Assembly (NCBI GenBank): GCA_936450465.1
Contig: OW388296.1
Span: 11,839,867 to 11,903,866, forward strand
From: Gibbula magus
Taxonomy: Eukaryota; Mollusca; Gastropoda; Trochida; Trochidae
Direction of reading: 5' to 3'
DNA length: 64,000 nt
A program made the translations under genes and the position numbers. Positions 54,732-64,000 of the stretch are shown in pieces. The notes under the pieces are model-generated. The model was given only the letters and a program-made list of their open reading frames with translations. It was not told where the DNA came from and searched no databases. Each line of letters starts with the position of its first letter. Within the stretch, counting starts at the first letter, position 1.

Positions 54732-55602
54732 CTCTATATAACTAGTTACTCTATATAACTAGTTACTCTATAAAACTAGTTACTCTATATAACTAGTTAC
54801 TCTATATAACTAGTTACTCTATAAAACTAGTTACTCTATATAACTAGTTACTCTATAAAACTAGTTACTCTATAAAACTAGTTACTCTATATAACTAGTT
54901 ACTCTATATAACTAGTTACTCTATAAAACTAGTTACTCTATACAACTAGTTACTCTATACAACTAGTTACTCTATACAACTAGTTACTCTATACAACTAG
55001 TTACTCTATAAAACTAGTTACTCTATATAACTAGTTACTCTATATAACTAGTTACTCTATATAACTAGTTACTCCATATAACTAGTTACTCCATATAACT
55101 AGTTACTCTATATAACTAGTTACTCTATATAACTAGTTACTCTATATAACTATAACTAGTTACTCTATATAACTAGTTACTCTATATAACTAGTTACTCT
55201 ATATAACTAGTTACTCTATATATCTAGTTACTCTATATAACTAGTTACTCTATATAACTAGTTACTCTATATAACTAGTTACTCTATATAACTAGTTACT
55301 CTATAAAACTAGTTACTCTATATAACTAGTTACTCTATATAACTAGTTACTCTATACAACTAGTTACTCTATATAACTAGTTACTCTATACAACTAGTTA
55401 CTCTATATAACTAGTTACTCTATATAACTAGTTACTCTATAAAACTAGTTACTCTATATAACTAGTTACTCTATATTACTAGTTACTCTATACAACTAGT
55501 TACTCTATATAACTAGTTACTCTATATAACTAGTTACTCTATACAACTAGTTACTCTATATAACTAGTTACTCTATATAACTAGTTACTCTATATAACTA
55601 TT
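54732..55602 (+). repeat. 17-bp satellite, about 51 copies
   Basis: The unit is ctctatataactagtta. Variants differ mostly at one position (tatataac, tataaaac, tatacaac, ccatataac). Each unit contains the 10-bp palindrome taactagtta. One unit near 55147 has a 5-base internal duplication. There are no spacers, so it is not a CRISPR-like array. Confidence 0.97.
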
Positions 55603-58600
55603 GTAACTCCAACCACTTAGTGTGTTAAATAAGCAGCACCTTAAGGAGCCTCCAAGATTGCAAAGATCAATGTTAAACAACAATTCGTAATTATCATCAT
55701 CTTCAAGACTATCTATTTCCTTCTTGCTAAGATCTTAATTTTATAAACATGGAGAAGAGGACACAAATCCAATCATTTGACATTGTGTTACGTCACAATA
55801 CGCTAAATGGATAATTCAGTCACAAGGATAAGCGTGTACATGGTTGAAAGGAAAACAAGTATTTGAGTTGTCACGCAAAGGCTTTTTATTGCATGTTTAT
55901 CATTTATCAGAAGGTGGAGTCAATGTTTGCTGAGCTTTAATGGTGTATTCAATCTTCAGTTAGGCATGTAGAAGGCCGAATTAACACCTTCTGTAAAAAT
56001 AGCCAATGAAATGCTGAAAATGGACGATAAGCATATATTTGGAAGTGGGAGAGTATTAAAAGATAACCCATTTCCCACAATATCTCCCGATCTCACGATA
56101 TTGCCCCATCCCTACGCAGCTGTAGTACACAACAGTAGACGTCCACATATGCGCATTCAAATCGAATCATTATACCTCGAATTACGGCAGAGCGACCGAT
56201 TCCGAGGCGAAGGCGAGTCCCACTCAAGGAAACAGTCCACGATCTTTAATGCTGATTCAGCGATTTCAAGCTTTTTAGAAATCTCAAGAACTTGCTGTAA
56301 CTGGACATGCATATACGTTTAAGATTTCTGTTTTATGCGTGTCTGATGTTAATTCGAATCGCAAATACAGGTGCAGTCGCATTTTCTTTCCAGGGCTGTC
56401 AATGCTTTTTGAGTCATTTCACAGCTTACTGACAAGTAAATTGGTGTTTACAATAATTATTGTTTTATGAAGCAATACAATAACCATACCGCCCAAATAT
56501 AAATCATACAGAAAGATCTTAGTAAACAAATATTAACTTGAACGACTCGACTTTTTAACTAGCCACAGAAACCGATTTCAGGAAATAGACATATCAGAAT
56601 ATAAAATTAAGGTGCTACATACGTTAACATGTTAAATATACCCGTCAAAAGACAGCGTTACAAACAAAGGGTCAACGGTTTTACTGGGTAGAGTGTGTAA
56701 GTGACTATGTAACACATTAACTAATACCTAACGAAAAAATTAGCCAGGTAATACCTACAACTAAGATCTGCTTACCTTTAAGTGTTTACAAACAAAATGA
56801 AACTACAAACATATGTATCATGAATTGACGACATATTCAAAGGCAATCCACATATGTCCATTACGTCTACCATAGTATCATTTCAAAACCATTCTTTCCG
56901 TATGTTCTTACATGCGTTAAACCTGTACCAGTTTATGTCAATGGAACGTTCAATATAACGTTCTCACAATGCACAAGCAAATAACCACAGTCGGGTGAAC
57001 TCGACAATACTCTTTAGTACTAGCCTTGATTCAGTCTGTTATGTATTATATCACGTTAACTCAACCTTACGTCTAGACATGATATCTTCATTAACAGTAA
57101 GTCTAGAATTTAGTTGACAACCACCCCGAGACACTTTTTAATGGATGATAAAATAACATTGTTTTCTTACTAAAATATAATACAGTTTAACATCACAGAA
57201 TAAGTTCAAACATGACGCCATCATAGAAAGCAAGTCTAGATATTAGTTGTTTCTATTTAAGTCTGTCACGTCGCCTCAGTCATTATAGTCATAAAAAGTC
57301 TTAAATTTAATTGATACTTCCTCCGAGGCAATTTTTTAATAATTTATATACGTATTAAAAATGTAACATTCTCATTTCAGAAATTAAGCCCAAACATGAA
57401 ATCTCATTAAATGTATATTACTAACGTTAGGAGACTAAATATCAGTCTAGAGTAAACACAGATACGTATAACACAGTATGCACCAAACACACAGTCTTCT
57501 TGTGGCGGGCATACCCTTCCATACTTTGACACTTTGTTGCAAGATGTCCCTAGAGGCGTCTAGCTGTCCATGATTCCATTTTCTGTGTGCATATAACGCT
57601 TCCTTGGTATGGCTCCTTCAGTTTGGTGTTCTCGTGGTTTTGGCAGGGTTATATTTCGCTTAGCAATTTTTTATTTCATATTTGTATGTAGATATATTAT
57701 ATTAATTTAAGTAGTGTGGTAAAAATGAAGAAAGCATGATGTTGGTCCTTACACCAGGGTCATACATAATGTCTGCGCTTTGAGTAGGTCCCTTCAATCG
57801 AGTTCAGCGCGGTAGTCTTCTCGTCGTTTATATTTCACATACAGTTGAAATGGGTCTGTTAAAAACGTATTTCATACAATGTTATTTAGACAGCGAGCGC
57901 CTGTACATAACCTTAACTTTTCCATCTTGCAAATAAAGGGTTCCGAATTTCAGGATGGAAATGTTTTGTTCGGTAGTTTCAGACATCCTTAAAGTCAGAG
58001 ATGTATCAGATTGTTCTGAATGATTTCCCTTTCACGTTTCGTTTCGTCTCTAAACTTGTTATCGATTCACCGCACTTTTCAAACCACGTAACTAAGAATC
58101 ATCTCAGGTATATCTTAAAATATAAGCAAGATTCCCCTTACGGAACAAACATTGAAGTCAGTAACTCTGCGTTCATATTTCATAAACAACATATTCAAAT
58201 ATATCAAGTAATTTGACGTTTCACATTTCATGACACAAACCTTTACTTTTTAAACATATTTCTGATAATGGAGGTTTCAATGTCCACGAAAAAAACGTAT
58301 TCTTCTTAAAGATGTATGATACTGTTGATTTCAGGTCAACCCAGGTGAGACACGTTTGGATAAAAATGACATTGATAAGGTTTGGAAGGTGTACGCAAAT
58401 CATTCAGATCTTGGAACTCTCACTAAAATGCCATCATAAATTGTCTCGGTCACATTCTTCAGATAGTCCTGACCTTGACCATGTACTTCTGGAAAGTGTC
58501 CAGAAACGTAGTGACGTCAATGAAACGTTCAAATGTATTCCAAACGTTACTTCAATGAAGATTAAACTAAAACAAGGTTTGAAGGTTCTAAATCTGTGTT

Positions 58601-61600
58601 TCACGATAATCGCTATAGAAACGTGCGAGTGTGGAAATAGTTTGCCGTTTTGCTGTTACTGAAGTTTCCGAATATTATTTGATAAAAGTCATTATGATAT
58701 TGAAATACATTTTTGAGACTTGAATAACTATTTAACTATAACGAAACAACCTTGTTTGAAAAAGAGAGACTCCTTTACAACACATACACACGATCTAGAA
58801 ACATATTTACGATGATATTAAATAAATGATAAGTGGAAAACGAACAGGCCCTTGTAATTACACTTACAAATTTGAATCGAGAGTAAAAATAGCTATGTGA
58901 ACATTACATGTAAACCTAATTTCGTATCATAAATTTTCTAATGTTCTCCTGTGATTTAGTTGATATGATATTCAACTTTTTAAAGTCTCATATAGCAAAA
59001 GTAGCCATCTGCTTTTTCATCAGTTTCTGGGAGACCATCTTTTCAAATCAATACCACAACAGTTCTAGAGTACATGGCGGTATTCTGAAATATGTAAATA
59101 GATTATTTGAACCCGAGATACCAAAGAGAATGCATATACAAACGAAACACGTTCAGGGTATGTACAATCGGACAATGCAGTATTTTCCAAAGCATCGCCA
59201 CTTTCTCTTATCTTAATTACACTCGACGTGTACCAGTGAATATTTTAGAATATATTTCCTCTTCAACGAGAACATTTCCTTTGATGTTCTTCAAGAACTA
59301 AACACGTGACCATACATAATATTTCTCTTCCGGAAGTTTGTTTGTTTAGATCAATCGTTTAATATGGTCATAACATAATAGATAAAATATGAAACGGGCC
59401 ATGTTTACAAAGAAACACAAACAATACGTTCTTGACCAAGCGTCTTGTAGAGTCACGTCCATTGGTGCCAAAGATGTTAATTGTGCTTGTTCCGGGCCCA
59501 TCTATAATAATTTTGGGCCGTGGAACATGTGTTATCATTAGTGACCGAATTAGTCTTTAGACTAATGTATTAACATGATTTCGATTACCATTGTAAAACA
59601 TCTTCTTCTCTTTATCGATCTGTGCGTGTAATTTAATAGGCACCTAACGTTAGAGTAATTCTTGCAGGCCTGCTCCAGTTGTGTAGTTTAAATAACAGGC
59701 AGGCAATTGTTCACTACCGTTTAGTATCATCTTTAAAACATTAAAAAACGATGTTTTGAAAGCAAGCACGTGTTATTAATAAGTCATATCGAAAATACTA
59801 CAAGGACATAACAGTGGCGCATCTCATCAATAAGTGAATCCCCTATGAACATTTCTGGATCTGCCTGAGGACTAAGTAATGCAAACACATGTATGTACCC
59901 CTTCTCTCTGTATCTTACTAAGCCAGTATGTCTAAATAAGTAAATATGAACAGTTTGTGTGCTTTTAATGATATGGCACTTGCTATGATATCATACGTCA
60001 CCTCGTGATATATATTATTAGAAATAGACATTAGGCATTGTGATTTAAATAAAATAGATTCATTTTATCGGAGATGACACGACTAAGCTGAATTGTTTTT
60101 GTTTTTTGTTTGTTTCCAGATCAGTTGACCGAATTCGAATGCATGTAGAACAGTTCCCATGTTGCAACAGCAGAAAGCTGGAGCTGCATCGCTTGACCTT
60201 TGACCTATTGGTCAGTAGAGACCACGGCGGTCAAAACAGAATATTCTAAACCTTTACGACTTATAAGAACTGGACCATTGGGGATAAACTGAACTTATTT
60301 ATGGAAACAGTCCTTATGTTCTTACTTCTGAATACATTAACCTCATTGGTTGATAGTTTGTCACCCTGTATGGTAGTTGAACTAAATGTACCAGTCTCCG
60401 TGGTCAAGGAAATGTTAATGACCAAAAACAATACTTTCATGAAACCCTTTCTCGTCGGCACAAAGGACGATCCTGATTGGTCAAAAGTGTTATTATTTGG
60501 TCAATCATGTTGTAGATTACAATAATTTGGCCTCTGGGGTACTTCTTATCTTTTATATCTGTAGTTCATTGATTCATGTCCAGTAAAATACATTGCTTAT
60601 TCATGATCTATGCAAGAAATCGATGATATAAATAATGGAAACAATACTGGTCCGTGGATCAAAGAGGAAAAGAGAATATGTTCGTTTGTACAACATGATT
60701 AAATAGTTACGATTTGCATTAATAAAGTTAAATTCTAACATAAAAATTATGTGGGAGGAAAAACTAAATGCATTTCGCACATAAGGTTTATCAAACTATA
60801 TGTTTAATGGTGACAATTTGAAATTAGGATGTATAAACATGGACGCTTCCAGTAATGCTGATATTATCAAATCTGTTTCATAAAACAGTTGATAACCATT
60901 ATTAATTTACGTGTACACTATAACATCCTCAGTTATACTATGACCAAATAGGCTTCAATTTTAGGTATAACATGTCGAATTTCTATAACAAGAAATGTTT
61001 GTTTCAGTTTGAGTTTGAAGATACAATATATTTTTCAACAAAGGAGTCATGAGAGCAATTCAATTTGCTAGCAGAACATGAACACTGAATGATTTTGTGA
61101 TTAACTTGTCTTTGGTTTAAAACACGACTGCGATGCTCCACAGGGGTTGAAAAGGAAAAACAGTTCATAAACTTAATATCAATCACTAATTGTTGAAAAA
61201 TCGGGTTAAATAAAGACGCCGTGAAAAGCAGCCTGCGCTATTTCGAGAAACATGTTTAAAGCTCTCTTAGCCCTAAGAAAAATATACTCTTAAACTTGTG
61301 AATGACCAACTTGCGCCAGTCGCTATCACTGGATAATCAAGACTCGCTGCATTTAGTTAGCTATCAGTGTACGGCAACGCGTACTATGAAGTTCTGGTGC
61401 AGCTCAGTGCTATATGTTGGCACAGGGAAGTTATGGAAATGCAGCAAGGTTTAAATTAGCCAGTGATGGAAACTCACGCGAGTTTTGACTTGTGAGGGAA
61501 AATGATGAACGACAGTAAGACCAGTTTAATGCTAAAAGAACTTCGAAACTGTGGAGCCAGATTTGCCATTTTAACTTATTATTGTATGTTCACTACCTCA

Positions 61601-64000
61601 ACAGTTCTGCTACTGTTATTCCAATAAAAGCTGTTCAAACCAAGTTACGATAAATTAAATCAGTGTTTTATCACATGACACATAAACCACATGGAACAAC
61701 ACAATAAGTTAACCATAAACCAATTATCACCAGGACACACAGCATAGAGCACCTGGCTAGCGGTTGGTTCTGTCGGAGTGGTTAACCTTTATAGTTAATG
61801 ACATCAAACTAAATGTCAACCCCTGACTTCATGCTCTCAGGCAATAGAATCACTAACCGTCAACTCATCTTCGAGCTTTAACACCTCGTTCCAGCTTAAA
61901 AATAAATACTGCAATCCACATTTCCGCATGTTTCTATTTATTTGAGAACTGATGGGATTATTAAAGAAAGTGTTCCACATTAACAGTCTTGAATCGCATG
62001 TTCTTTCATCCTCGGCGCTCGCTCGGTTTCGATTTTTTGAAGTTCGGGGTTCGAAATATAAATACCAAATTCCTGCTGTTTATTGAAGGCCTATTGGATA
62101 TATTACAATATTCGGAATAAATAACAAGCTTTATCCTGACAACTTCAGCTAGATGTCCACACATGCAGCAATATTGAACGACAGTCCCTATGGCTTTTCC
62201 GCAGAGCCGTATGTGCTATATTTAGCAACAGTGCAAACCCATATCTGTATGAATCGTGCTCCACCAGGGTATGTGTATCCGCTATTCTCGTTCAATCCCC
62301 TGATTCTCTTAGCAGATTTTGCCTCGTTTAGCTGAATGCTATATAAAGCAAGTATATTATAAGCCAATGCAATGTCATGACTTGATATTGACGGTCGTTC
62401 TTCTGATCCGGGCACTGTCAATATTGTTTGGTTTAAAATTATTTTATTATGGTTATTTTTAGAGACGTACCAGGTAACATATGTGAGGACAATCCGGGGA
62501 TTGAAGGAGCAATGCGTTAACAAAGTAATACATACCCTGATGGAGATGGAGATGGATTCGTATATCGCTCCTTCATTTTACAGGATAGTTATAAAGAGAA
62601 ACCCATGGTAGCTTGAATGAATGAGGTTAAGAATAAAAGTGTTTCGAACACATTGGTAAACATTATGTTAGAAGAGGTATAGTTTGGTTTTGCCTGGAAA
62701 CGTGTTTTGATATTTTGAAAACTGAGAATCGAAATGAAATTACCTAGTATATCTAACTTCAAGTTAGGATTTTTAGTCCAAAAAAGACAAACTGAAATTT
62801 CTGTTTAAGAGACTGTTCTTACAAATTAATTATCGTACTGATACATTGATACTGCGGAAACATAACGTTTGTAGGCCTATTTACTTTAACTGTTATATAT
62901 TAATGAAGGTTATCAAAGAATTATATTTGGATATATCCATGTTATTCACCTTAATAAGAAAATGTTATAATAATCCATGTTATTCATCTTGATAAGAAAA
63001 TGCATAAATATGTATTAATACTATTAAAGTAAAATTGTAATAAAGATAGTCCAGGTGATTCTCATATATATCACCACAAAACAGTAAATTATACTTTCCC
63101 TAATAAACCAAGCAAAGTATATTCATTATCACGAAACACAGCACACATAAACAAAGGAAAGCCGGTGCAGTTGACATAATTAATAAAGCCTGCCACGGAG
63201 AGGCATACGACCTTAAATCGTACAATGTGTAGGACGGAGATTCAAGGCATACCAAATGTAACTGGTTTAATACCACGTCAAACACAGGGGACGTGGTTAC
63301 ACAAAATCACTGCACCCTTCCTCACCTTTAACGAAACGTGCTGTTTTCAAGAATTTAGGGCTTTAAGTACGCTTTGAGGAGATGATTTCCTATTTCCTTT
63401 TAAATGGATTATACATACATGTATATAGGCCTATGTTTGGAAAACTTAAGACTTAGATATATAGAAAAGGGAGGTAAATATCCTTCACGACATGCAGCGT
63501 TTTTTTTAACGAAGATCAGTTGACAAAATACAATCAGAGAAGGCAGACGTTATTGTAAAGTAAAACTTACCTCAACTTTAGGCAAACGTAGTTGATTGTT
63601 GATTGCCGGTGTCTAAATAAGATAAATCGAGGAAATCCTCATGGATAGTTATCATTTCCTGAGAGGGGTGATAGGTTATATTGCTGATCGTCTTTCTTGC
63701 ACCGCTTATGTTCCCTCGTAAAAATATCCATCACATAATTCATGACACATTGTTTAAGTAAGTTTCTTTCCTCTCATCAAAACCACAGGTTAAAGAATCG
63801 ACATTTCTTCGATTCCGGAAACACCGACCCCCTACACACAACAATGCAATTTCCCTCGCCTGTCATATCGCTGTGCACTCGCCAAATTCAAAGCGTTGCC
63901 CACGTGGGAAAGAATTTGAACTAAAGAACTGAATCAAAATATCTCACATGAGGTAGAAACTGGCAGATAAACATAATTCCGGAGAAGAAAACACGCTGGG
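55603..64000. other. distal 5' flank, no gene supported
   Basis: Frames of up to 116 codons (58312-58662) and 103 codons (56011-56322) show no domain or codon pattern I recognise. A relative of the 17124 fold-back lies at about 61376-61520. A strong minus-strand donor-like site lies at about 63573 (gttgag|gtaagt), which could end a 5' UTR exon. Confidence 0.5.

Noticed and set aside
54732..55602. CRISPR-like array
   Set aside because: Head-to-tail 17-bp units without spacers in a eukaryotic genome; a satellite.
58312..58662. 116-codon plus-strand ORF
   Set aside because: No recognisable domain or splice structure. Length is not exceptional for this much AT-rich sequence.

Overview
This is AT-rich animal DNA with a spliced gene, many introns and many dispersed repeats. 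A lophotrochozoan, most likely a mollusc, is the best guess. The reasons are a tRNA-derived SINE, a fragment of the short 'gagtgagtgagtt ... cggcg' repeat, scattered 'agggagataac' words, and a DIRS-type retrotransposon. No species can be named from the sequence alone. I see no bacterial, plasmid or viral gene, no rRNA, no functional tRNA and no CRISPR array.

The one cellular gene is on the minus strand. Seventeen coding exons run from a start at 39383 to a stop at 12210-12212. They join in one open frame of 776 codons with phase-consistent GT/AG borders. The product is an SLC26/SulP anion transporter with a C-terminal STAS domain, closest in layout to the SLC26A5/A6 group. The first exon found opens with a splice acceptor just before the ATG, so the promoter and at least one 5' UTR exon lie upstream, somewhere in 39398-64000, and are not located with confidence.

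Intron 12 (17538-25970) holds a DIRS-order tyrosine-recombinase retrotransposon (about 19157-25720) in the same orientation as the gene. It has inverted terminal repeats, an internal complementary region that joins copies of both outer ends, a broken gag-like ORF, an intact RT/RNase H/methyltransferase-like ORF, and a frameshifted tyrosine recombinase. It sits inside an older SINE copy. Two other copies of that SINE in the window (925-1225 and 6806-7000) act as the empty site and fix the insertion point.

The rest of the window is repeats. These are two families of TTAA-flanked MITEs, a TIR element with CRE-like TGACGTCA sites present as a long and a short copy, fold-back elements, a 44-bp minisatellite (about 33000-35020) beginning close to a splice acceptor, a 17-bp palindrome-bearing satellite (54732-55602), and G/C-homopolymer repeats. 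Several repeats or short tandem duplications lie directly at splice sites of the SLC26 gene (exons 2, 8, 11 and 13). The 3' flank (1-12156) and the 5' flank (39398-64000) contain no other gene I can support. I did not find a clearly new biological system. The most informative structures are the DIRS-in-SINE nesting and the repeat-built splice-site neighbourhoods.
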